Below, one piece after another: positions 1 to 4,585 of a DNA stretch of 6,878 bases. How positions within the stretch are numbered: the stretch's first letter is position 1; every line of letters starts with the position of its first letter. The stretch covers positions 1 through 6,878 of the forward strand of contig CAIYXH010000025.1 in the NCBI GenBank assembly GCA_903930195.1, read 5' to 3'. A program made the position numbers and the translations under genes. The notes beneath the pieces are model-generated. The model was not told where the DNA came from, ran no database searches, and was given only the letters and a program-made list of their open reading frames with translations. The DNA is from an uncultured Actinomycetes bacterium. GTDB lineage: Bacteria; Actinomycetota; Thermoleophilia; Gaiellales; Gaiellaceae.

Positions 1-566
1 AACGGCGGCAGGCGGTGCTCGACACCGCCTGCCGCGTCTTCCACGACAAGAGCTACCGCGGCGCCACCACGGCCGAGATCGCGCGTGAGGCGGGGATCAC
101 GGAGCCGATTCTCTATCGGCACTTCGGCTCGAAGCGCGACCTCTACGTGGCGTGCCTCGAAGAGGCGTGGCAGAGCTTTCGCGCTCTCGCGGCCGACGCA
201 CTCGCCGAGGATCCGGCGCGCTGCCTCGGCGCCATCTCCGATGCGTACATGGCGAAGAAGCTCAAGCTCCGGATCGTCGACCTCTGGATCCAGGCCCTGG
301 TCGAGGCCGCCGACGACGAGGTGATCGCGGGTGCCGTGCGCACCCAGATCCGGGAGATGCACGACTTCTTCGTCGAGGTGATCGAAGCCGGCCAGCGTGC
401 GGGCGTCCTGCATCCCGATCGCGATCCGGTCGCCGAGGCGTGGATCTTCGTCGGCGGTGGGCTGCTCGCGACGATGGATCACCGGCTCGGCGGGCTGCTC
501 GGCGGCGATCTCGACCGCGTGCGCACCTCGCGCCGCGCCTGGATGATGACGCAGCCCCCGACCTAG
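1..566 (+). CDS. TetR/AcrR-family transcriptional regulator (5' end outside window)
   Basis: The frame is open from base 3 and reads Arg-Arg-Gln-Ala before the first available start (GTG at 15), so the true start is very probably upstream of the window and the gene is 5'-partial. What is visible is about 187 codons ending at TAG 564-566. The N-terminal part is a TetR-type DNA-binding domain: a helix with TACRVF, then TTAEIAREAGITEPILYRHF as the helix-turn-helix and recognition helix, then GSKRDLY leading into the next helix. The rest (from about LEEAWQSF) is an all-helical ligand-binding and dimerisation domain with no sequence clue to the ligand. Proteins of this family are usually homodimeric repressors of a neighbouring efflux or catabolic gene. 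No such target is in the window, so it may lie upstream. A perfect hairpin overlaps the stop codon. The family call is secure; the regulated function is unknown. Confidence 0.93.
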   Translation, partial: RRQAVLDTACRVFHDKSYRGATTAEIAREAGITEPILYRHFGSKRDLYVACLEEAWQSFRALAADALAEDPARCLGAISDAYMAKKLKLRIVDLWIQALVEAADDEVIAGAVRTQIREMHDFFVEVIEAGQRAGVLHPDRDPVAEAWIFVGGGLLATMDHRLGGLLGGDLDRVRTSRRAWMMTQPPT

Positions 567-583
567 GACGCGAGTACGCGTCC
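566..583 (+). terminator. Stop-codon hairpin of the TetR gene, no T-tract
   Basis: Bases 566-572 (GGACGCG) and 577-583 (CGCGTCC) form a perfect 7-bp stem with loop AGTA. It begins on the last base of the tetR stop codon. No U-run follows, so it is at best a 3'-end-stabilising hairpin or a weak terminator. The stronger hairpin at 624-654 lies 40 bases further on. Confidence 0.4.
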
Positions 584-612
584 GCCGTTGTGCGCGCTCC
601 GTCCATGCCTTG

Positions 613-654
613 AAAGACAAAAAAAGAGCCCCGGCTGCGGCACCCGGGGCTCTT
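613..654 (-). terminator. Rho-independent terminator (minus strand)
   Basis: A perfect 11-bp stem, AAGAGCCCCGG (624-634) with CCGGGGCTCTT (644-654), has a 9-nt loop. Read on the minus strand it is followed by a run of seven T (625-619; the first two are also the last stem bases), then GTCTTT. On the plus strand the downstream flank is only TCTTCTCTGG, so the element is much stronger for minus-strand transcription. It may still help stop tetR read-through. No minus-strand protein gene ends here, which is why I place a small RNA upstream of it. Confidence 0.85.
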
Positions 655-787
655 CTCTGGTCAGGCGGGGCGCCGTATGAAGCTCCCCCCGATGCTCATG
701 CCCTGCGGCTCGGCGCGGGCACCGGTGTGTGGGGCGCTTCGGCGCTCCCCCTGCAACTCGAACCGGGGCGTCCGGTCGGTGCAAGGT
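617..787 (-). ncRNA. Predicted free-standing small RNA, about 170 nt, family not recognised
   Basis: The prediction rests on a sigma70-type promoter (TTGACA 823-818, TAGAGT 799-794) and a canonical terminator (654-613) on the same strand, about 170 nt apart, with no plausible minus-strand ORF between. The transcript would fold into consecutive hairpins. Hairpin A is ACCGG 776-772 with CCGGT 766-762. Hairpin B (749-731) is a 7-bp stem with one bulge and a CGAA loop. Hairpin C is CCGGTGC 725-719 with GCATCGG 695-689. Hairpin D is GGGG 688-685 with CCCC 670-667, extended by GC/GC. The terminator stem follows. I looked for SRP RNA (GGAAGGAAGC motif), tmRNA, RNase P and a 6S-type single long hairpin and saw none of them. 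It could be a trans-acting sRNA or a protein-binding RNA. Start and end are good to about 5 nt only. Confidence 0.5.
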
Positions 788-793
788 GGGGCC

Positions 794-823
794 ACTCTAG
801 GGGGTCCTTCCGACCACTGTCAA
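794..823 (-). promoter_or_regulatory. Sigma70/SigA-type promoter of the predicted small RNA
   Basis: On the minus strand a perfect -35 TTGACA (823-818) is followed by an 18-nt spacer and TAGAGT (799-794; matches TATAAT at 4 of 6 positions, including T1, A2 and T6). The first purine at the expected distance is A787. This is the best consensus promoter I could find in the window and it points away from the XRE gene, with no protein gene to drive. Confidence 0.6.
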
Positions 824-863
824 GTGAAGGAGCGAAGTGGACCGTCCAAAGGGTGCTTGATCG

Positions 864-940
864 TATGTTTTCGGCGTGAAAGTCCCCGTTCGGGAGCGGG
901 CTACTCCCCCTTTCGGGGGAACTATCCGAAACGAGGGATT
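864..940 (+). promoter_or_regulatory. Possible promoter and hairpin-rich leader of the XRE-TPR gene
   Basis: TATGTT (864-869) is a fair -10 without a clear -35. Downstream come hairpins that cannot all form together. TCCCCC 905-910 pairs with GGGGGA 915-920 around a TTTC loop. GGGAG 892-896 can instead pair with CTCCC 904-908. CCCC 884-887 plus AGT 881-883 can pair with GGGG 916-919 plus ACT 921-923. ATCC 924-927 can pair with the GGAT that follows it. This gives a structured 5' leader of roughly 150 nt if translation starts at 1026. I recognise no riboswitch class in it. Confidence 0.35.
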
Positions 941-1025
941 GCGCTTTGTCAGCACCTGGACCACACTTCACCACGTGAGTACACGCACCGTCCGGATCAC
1001 CCCTGCCGTCCCCCGTGGTTCCCGC

Positions 1026-2315
1026 ATGGGCGACCGGCTCCGTCAGCTCCGCGTCTCCGCGGGCATGACGCAGACCGATCTGGCGGGCGATCGCTTCTCG
1101 AAGGAGTACATCTCGCAGATCGAGCGCGGCAAGACGCGCCCGACGCAGGACACGGTCGAGTGGCTCTCCATCCGCCTCGGCGTCGACCCGAGCTTCCTTG
1201 CGAGCGGCGTCTCGTCCGACGAGCGCGCGCGGGCCGAGGCGATCCACACGCGCGCCGACGTCCTCGCCGAGCGCCGCGACTACGACGAGGCGATCGACGA
1301 ATACACGAACGCTCGGGCGGCAGTTGTCGCCACCGGCGCCGTCGATCTTCAGGTGCGCGTGCTCTCGGGCGAGGCCTGGGCCCGCGCGCACCGCGGCGAT
1401 GTCCGCACCGCGATCGACCTGTTCGAGCAGGCCCGCCGTCTGGTCGAGGGCCCCTCGTTCTCCGATCTCGACCGTGCCGACTTGCTCTACCGGCTCGGTG
1501 TCGCCCGCTACCTGCTTTCGAGCATCGCCACCGCGATCGCCCTCTTCGGTGAGGCGCTGACGCTGGTCGACCGCTCCTCGTTCCCGTCCGACGAGCTTCG
1601 GGCCAACATCTTCACGTGGCGCTCGCGCTGCTACCGGCGCCAGCGCGACTACGAGGCTGCGCGCGAGGACGTCGAGCGCGCGCTCGAGCTGGCCGAGGCG
1701 ATGGAGGACACGAAGACGTTGGGTGAGGCGTACTTCCAGGCATCGCTGATCGCCGAGCGCGACGGGCACTGGGTGCTTGCCCGCACCTACGCCGAGCGCG
1801 CGAAGGCGCAGTACGAGGAGCTGACCGACCGGATGAACGTCGGTCGGCTGCTCAACAACCTCGGTGGCCTCGAGTTCCTGCTCGGCAAGCCCGACAAGGC
1901 GATCAGTCGGCTCAACGAGGCCTTCGGCGTCGTGCTGGAGCACGGGAACGACGACGATGTGGCAACGGTCGTCTCTTCGCTCGCGCAGGTGCATCTCAAG
2001 TCGGGCGATGCCGGGACGGCCGAGGAGCATGCACGTCATGCGCTTCGCCGGCTCGGGACGCGCGAGGATCGGATGGACGAGATCGGCAACGCCCGGCTCG
2101 TCCTCGGTCGCGCGCTGCTCGACCAGGGCCGGCTCGACGAGGCCGAGGTCGCGCTGGCCGACGCCGAGTCGGCGCTTTCGCAACTCTCGTCCGGCTCGCA
2201 TCGTGCCGCCGCCTGGGTCGCGCAGGGCGACCTCGCGCAGCGTCGCGGTGACGATCGTGGCGCAGCGGCGCACTACCGTCGTGCAGCGGAGACGCTGCAG
2301 GACTTCCGTTTCTGA
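1026..2315 (+). CDS. XRE-type HTH + TPR-repeat regulator (RRNPP-like architecture)
   Basis: A 429-residue cytoplasmic protein. Residues about 5-60 are an XRE/Cro-type helix-turn-helix: LRQLRVSAGMTQTDLA, then SKEYISQIERGKTRPT, ending LSIRLGVDPSFL. The rest is helical, with about nine TPR-like pairs. Examples are ADVLAERRDYDEAIDEY, EAWARAHRGDVRTAIDLF, NNLGGLEFLLGKPDKAI, GRALLDQGRLDEAEVAL and GDLAQRRGDDRGAAAHY. This domain order is that of peptide-sensing RRNPP regulators (NprR, PlcR), whose TPRs bind a re-imported peptide. It also occurs in HTH-TPR proteins with no known ligand. A 38-aa signal-peptide-like ORF lies 71 bases downstream. I chose ATG 1026 because the HTH begins at once and bases 876-1025 look non-coding. 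In-frame GTGs at 975 and 876 are alternatives, and the 876 one has a -10-like TATGTT 6 nt before it. No Shine-Dalgarno precedes any of the three. Domain call secure; ligand inferred. Confidence 0.93.
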   Translation: MGDRLRQLRVSAGMTQTDLAGDRFSKEYISQIERGKTRPTQDTVEWLSIRLGVDPSFLASGVSSDERARAEAIHTRADVLAERRDYDEAIDEYTNARAAVVATGAVDLQVRVLSGEAWARAHRGDVRTAIDLFEQARRLVEGPSFSDLDRADLLYRLGVARYLLSSIATAIALFGEALTLVDRSSFPSDELRANIFTWRSRCYRRQRDYEAAREDVERALELAEAMEDTKTLGEAYFQASLIAERDGHWVLARTYAERAKAQYEELTDRMNVGRLLNNLGGLEFLLGKPDKAISRLNEAFGVVLEHGNDDDVATVVSSLAQVHLKSGDAGTAEEHARHALRRLGTREDRMDEIGNARLVLGRALLDQGRLDEAEVALADAESALSQLSSGSHRAAAWVAQGDLAQRRGDDRGAAAHYRRAAETLQDFRF

Positions 2316-2357
2316 CGTTTTGACGTTTCGCCGGTGTCGGCGATGGCAACGTATATC
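2307..2357 (+). promoter_or_regulatory. Repeat-containing control region of the 38-aa peptide gene
   Basis: The octamer TGACGTTT is repeated in tandem (2313-2320, 2321-2328), the first copy starting on the XRE stop codon. The core CGTTT occurs three times (2307, 2316, 2324). An inverted repeat CGCCG 2329-2333 / CGGCG 2338-2342 follows. TATATC at 2352-2357 is a plausible -10, but the position 17 nt upstream (CGCCGG) is nothing like a -35. A promoter without a -35 and with direct repeats upstream fits activator-dependent transcription, possibly by the XRE-TPR protein itself. The repeats and spacing are seen; the binding is inferred. Confidence 0.4.
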
Positions 2358-2372
2358 TGGTCTAGGCGGGAA

Positions 2373-2381
2373 GGGAGGTGA
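2373..2381 (+). promoter_or_regulatory. Strong Shine-Dalgarno of the 38-aa ORF
   Basis: GGGAGGTGA is almost fully complementary to the 16S rRNA 3' end. Eight bases separate the GGAGG core from the GTG at 2387, which is ideal spacing. Other genes with visible starts in this window lack such a site (several look leaderless), so this one argues that the tiny downstream ORF is really translated. Confidence 0.75.
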
Positions 2382-2386
2382 ATTCT

Positions 2387-2503
2387 GTGGCTAAGAAAAT
2401 TGCGAAGCACGCTCTGCTTGTTGCGCTCGCCGCTGTGGCGGCTGTGCTCGCCGCCAAGGGTCATGCCGTTTCCCCGGCTGGCTTCTTCGACGGTCCCGGT
2501 TGA
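2387..2503 (+). CDS. 38-aa signal-peptide-like small protein (candidate pheromone precursor)
   Basis: A GTG start, ideal Shine-Dalgarno and stop TGA 2501-2503 give 38 codons. The product has a basic N-terminus (MAKKIAKH), a hydrophobic core at residues 9-23 made of Ala, Leu and Val (ALLVALAAVAAVLAA), then KGHA and the short tail VSPAGFFDGPG (28-38). A signal-peptidase cut after A27 (G-H-A) would release that 11-residue tail; a cut earlier in the Ala run is also possible. Size, export signal, short C-terminal tail and position just downstream of an HTH-TPR regulator match Phr, PapR and NprX precursors in Firmicutes. I recognise no homologue. Alternatives are a small single-span membrane protein, or a leader peptide whose translation controls the structured RNA that starts right after its stop codon. 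Translation looks likely; the signalling role is inference. Confidence 0.62.
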   Translation: MAKKIAKHALLVALAAVAAVLAAKGHAVSPAGFFDGPG

Positions 2504-2629
2504 TCTCGGTCTTCGTCGACGGGGGTAGCACCGAGCGTGTCTCCCTCCCGCAAGGCGAGTAAGGCACCGCTCGGTGGGCTGGCGTTCCGTGAGGAACCTG
2601 CCTCCCGAGACCAGCAGCAGGCAGTTGAC
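2504..2629 (+). other. Structured non-coding RNA region downstream of the 38-aa ORF
   Basis: The stretch between the peptide stop and the terminators is dense in complementary segments. CACCGAGCG 2529-2537 pairs with CGCTCGGTG 2568-2576 (9 bp). GTTCC 2584-2588 pairs with GGAAC 2593-2597 around a GTGA loop (GNRA type), extended by GGC 2581-2583 with GCC 2600-2602 and possibly CTCGG 2570-2574 with CCGAG 2605-2609. The hexamer CTCGGT (2505, 2570) alternates with its complement ACCGAG (2530, 2628), so several pairings exclude each other. The last ACCGAG overlaps the 5' arm of the first terminator, as in attenuators. I recognise no Rfam family. It could be a 3' UTR, a processed sRNA or a cis-regulatory element. 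Confidence 0.45.
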
Positions 2630-2679
2630 CGAGAGGCGGGTCCCGCAGCCGCAACGCGGGCTCGCCTCTCGATGTTTTT
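2630..2679 (+). terminator. Rho-independent terminator 1 after the peptide gene
   Basis: CGAGAGGCG (2630-2638) pairs perfectly with CGCCTCTCG (2663-2671). An inner stem CCCGC 2642-2646 / GCGGG 2656-2660 sits inside it, across a small internal loop. ATG and a T5 run (2675-2679) follow. The orientation is plus-strand, so it ends the XRE-TPR/peptide transcript. Confidence 0.75.
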
Positions 2680-2680
2680 C

Positions 2681-2712
2681 GGGTCAGACGTCACGTCTGA
2701 CCCCTTCTTTTT
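2681..2712 (+). terminator. Rho-independent terminator 2 (tandem)
   Basis: GGGTCAGACG (2681-2690) and CGTCTGACCC (2694-2703) form a perfect 10-bp stem with a 3-nt loop, followed by C, TT, C and TTTTT (2708-2712). It starts two bases after the T-run of terminator 1. Two strong terminators back to back separate the regulator/peptide unit from ctaA. Confidence 0.85.
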
Positions 2713-2787
2713 GGCCGCGCCCAGACCGATGCCTGGCACCGGGGCGTGGCCGGCCGGGCCATGGGCGTGAGGGCGGGGGATGCGCGG

Positions 2788-2800
2788 TACAGTGGGGTAG
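2788..2800 (+). promoter_or_regulatory. Leaderless-type -10 box of ctaA
   Basis: TACAGT (2788-2793) is followed by exactly 7 nt and then the ATG at 2801, so transcription is expected to start at or next to the A of the start codon. No Shine-Dalgarno and no clear -35 are visible. The 88 bases between terminator 2 and ctaA hold nothing else I can support. Confidence 0.6.
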
Positions 2801-3691
2801 ATGGAGACGTCCCTGCCGCGGGTGCGCGGGCTCGTCGTCTCGGAGCGCGCCTTCCGCAGACTCACACTCGGCACCGTTGCGATGCTCGTCGTGATCGTGG
2901 TGAGCGGCGCCACGGTCCGGCTGACGGGCTCCGGGCTCGGCTGCGAGCACTGGCCCGGTTGTAGCGCCGGCGATCCGCTGCCGACGAACGGCTTCCACGG
3001 CGACATGGAGTTCTCGAACCGGATCGTCTCCGGGGTCGCCGTCGTCGTCGTGCTTGCCCTCTGGCTCGGCAGCCTCCTTGCCGCGTCCGCGCCGCGCTGG
3101 GTGCGTTGGACCGCAGGCGCGATGTTCCTGCTGACCCTGGGGGAGGCGCCGCTCGGCGCCATCACCGTCCACTACCACCTGAACCCATGGCTCGTGGGCA
3201 CGCACTTCCTGCTCGCGATCGCGGTGCTCGGCCTCGGCGTCCTGATCGCGGTCGATGCCTGGCACCTCCAGTCGGCGCCCGTCCCCTGGGGGATCCAGTC
3301 GATCGCGCTCCTCGGCCTCGTCTCCTGCGCCGTGCTCGTCGTGACCGGCACGCTCGCGACCGGTGCAGGCCCGCACTCCGGGAGCGTGATCGTGCCGCGC
3401 ATCTGGTCGCTGCACCCCGCCGTCTGGCTCCACGTTCGAGCGACCGCCGTCTTCGGCGTCGGCCTCGCCCTCGTCGTCGCCTGGCTCGTCCGCCACCGGA
3501 ACGGCAACCTGCGCTACGCCGTGCCGATCCTCGCCGTTCTGCTCGTGCAGATGGCGATCGGCGAGATCCAGTACCGCTCGAAGCTCCCGTGGGGACTCGT
3601 GCTCGTCCACGTCACGCTCGCCTCGCTGCTCTGGGCCTCCGTCGTCGCGTTCACGGTCATGCTGATGCGCCCGTCTAGGATGGCGCGATGA
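2801..3691 (+). CDS. ctaA: Heme A synthase (CtaA/COX15 family)
   Basis: A 296-residue integral membrane protein that oxidises heme O to heme A for aa3-type cytochrome oxidases. The usual eight membrane spans can be traced. The family signature SGATVRLTGSGLGCEHWPGC (35-54) holds the cysteine pair C48/C54 in the first outer loop. E70 lies in EFSNR (70-74). Conserved heme-region histidines appear as H135 (VGTHFLLA), H211 (WLHVRAT) and H270 (VLVHVTLA), and TGAGPHSG (188ff) is also typical. In Bacillus CtaA the position of N73 is a histidine (ExxHR). Asn here is a visible difference that, from memory, recurs in actinobacterial members. The start at 2801 follows from the -10 spacing and normal family length. 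The stop overlaps the next start as ATGA, so the two genes are probably cotranscribed. No ctaB or oxidase genes are in the window. Confidence 0.93.
   Translation: METSLPRVRGLVVSERAFRRLTLGTVAMLVVIVVSGATVRLTGSGLGCEHWPGCSAGDPLPTNGFHGDMEFSNRIVSGVAVVVVLALWLGSLLAASAPRWVRWTAGAMFLLTLGEAPLGAITVHYHLNPWLVGTHFLLAIAVLGLGVLIAVDAWHLQSAPVPWGIQSIALLGLVSCAVLVVTGTLATGAGPHSGSVIVPRIWSLHPAVWLHVRATAVFGVGLALVVAWLVRHRNGNLRYAVPILAVLLVQMAIGEIQYRSKLPWGLVLVHVTLASLLWASVVAFTVMLMRPSRMAR
3676..3687 (+). promoter_or_regulatory. Possible internal leaderless -10 for the PAC2 gene
   Basis: TAGGAT (3676-3681), inside the last codons of ctaA, is followed by 6 nt and the ATG at 3688. The pattern resembles that before ctaA and dipZ, so the PAC2 gene may have its own leaderless transcript as well as read-through from ctaA. 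Confidence 0.4.
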
Positions 3692-4584
3692 GCGACACCG
3701 GTGAGCTGCGTTTCGCGCGGCGTCCCGAGCTCCGCGACCCGGTCATGATCTGCTCGTTCCGCGGTTGGAACGACGGTGGCCAGGGTGCCTCGCTCGCGAC
3801 GGGATTCCTGCTCCGCACCTGGGAGGGCGAGAACTTCGCCGACATCGACCCGGAGCTCTTCTTCGACTTCCAGTCGACCCGGCCGCACGTCACGCTCGTC
3901 GACGGCGACGTCCGCCGCATCGACTGGCCCGAGAACACCTTCCACGCCGTCTCGCTGCCGCACGCGCCGCACGACGTGATCCTCTTCACCGGCACCGAGC
4001 CGAACCTGCGCTGGCGCACCTTCTCGGAGCTGATCACGAGCGTCGCGACCGACTTCGGCGTCGAGCTGGTCGTGACCCTCGGCTCGCTCCTCGCCGACGT
4101 TCCGCACACCCGGCCGGCACCCGTCACCGCGAGCGCCACGGACCCGGAGCTCGTCGGCGACCTCGACCTGCAGTCGTCGCGCTACGAGGGCCCGACCGGC
4201 GTCGTCGGGGTGCTGCACAACGCCTGCCGCGAGGCCGGCATCCCCTCGGTCTCGCTCTGGGCGGCCGTGCCGCACTACGTCTCGCTGACCCCGTCGCCGC
4301 GTGCCGCGAAGGCGCTCTGTGACCGGCTCGCGAACCTGCTCGACCTGACGATCGACACCGAGGAGCTGACCGAGGCGAGCGAGTCGTATATGCGCCAGGT
4401 GAGCGAGGCGGTCGATGCCGACGAGGAGACGGCCGCCTACGTCGACGAGCTCGAGAACCGCGTCGACGAGGTCGAGGACGAGAGCGACCTGCCGACGGGC
4501 GACGCCCTAGCCGCCGAGCTCACCCGCTTCCTGCGCGAGCGCGAGGAAGACGGCGGCGGCGACGCCGCCACCACCGAGCAGTAA
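3688..4584 (+). CDS. PAC2-family protein (proteasome assembly chaperone-like)
   Basis: A 298-residue soluble protein. Residues about 16-41 contain RDPVMICSFRGWNDGGQGAS, the usual PAC2 opening with its W-N-D. VELVVTLGSLLADVPHTRP (about 126-144) and YEGPTGVVGVLHNACREAGI followed by SVSLWAAVPHYVS (about 168-200) are the other family blocks. The C-terminus (about 225-298) is acidic and helical, likely a coiled coil (VDELENRVDEVEDESD), ending in a disordered Gly/Asp/Ala/Thr tail. The family is named after the eukaryotic proteasome chaperone PAC2. Actinobacterial members are common, but their role is not settled and a proteasome link is only suggestive. ATG 3688 overlaps the ctaA stop by four bases and is the natural start. 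The gene ends 1 nt from the convergent dipZ stop, with no intrinsic terminator visible between them. Confidence 0.9.
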   Translation: MSDTGELRFARRPELRDPVMICSFRGWNDGGQGASLATGFLLRTWEGENFADIDPELFFDFQSTRPHVTLVDGDVRRIDWPENTFHAVSLPHAPHDVILFTGTEPNLRWRTFSELITSVATDFGVELVVTLGSLLADVPHTRPAPVTASATDPELVGDLDLQSSRYEGPTGVVGVLHNACREAGIPSVSLWAAVPHYVSLTPSPRAAKALCDRLANLLDLTIDTEELTEASESYMRQVSEAVDADEETAAYVDELENRVDEVEDESDLPTGDALAAELTRFLREREEDGGGDAATTEQ

Positions 4585-4585
4585 C

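Noticed and set aside
617..787. Known housekeeping RNAs (SRP, tmRNA, RNase P, 6S, 6C) for the small-RNA candidate
   Set aside because: None of their hallmark motifs is visible: no GGAAGGAAGC, no tmRNA ends, no RNase P core, and a chain of separate hairpins where 6S has one long stem. Left unnamed.
876..1025. N-terminal extension of the XRE-TPR protein from GTG 876 or GTG 975
   Set aside because: The codons lack the strong third-position GC of the gene, include alternative hairpins and give a Pro/Arg-rich non-conserved-looking peptide. Kept as an alternative in the gene entry because of the -10-like box.
696..2273. 525-codon open frame on the minus strand opposite the XRE-TPR gene
   Set aside because: It mirrors the codon bias of the plus-strand HTH-TPR gene, has no recognisable domain, spans the promoter and hairpins at 790-960, and its plus-strand partner is clearly a real protein.
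2537..2894. Small plus-strand frames between the 38-aa ORF and ctaA
   Set aside because: They run across both terminators and into ctaA in other frames, have no ribosome binding site and give Arg/Pro-rich products.
2684..3610. 308-codon minus-strand frame opposite ctaA
   Set aside because: His/Asp/Glu/Arg-rich antisense shadow of a membrane protein, with no domain and no start signals; its end runs into the terminator region.
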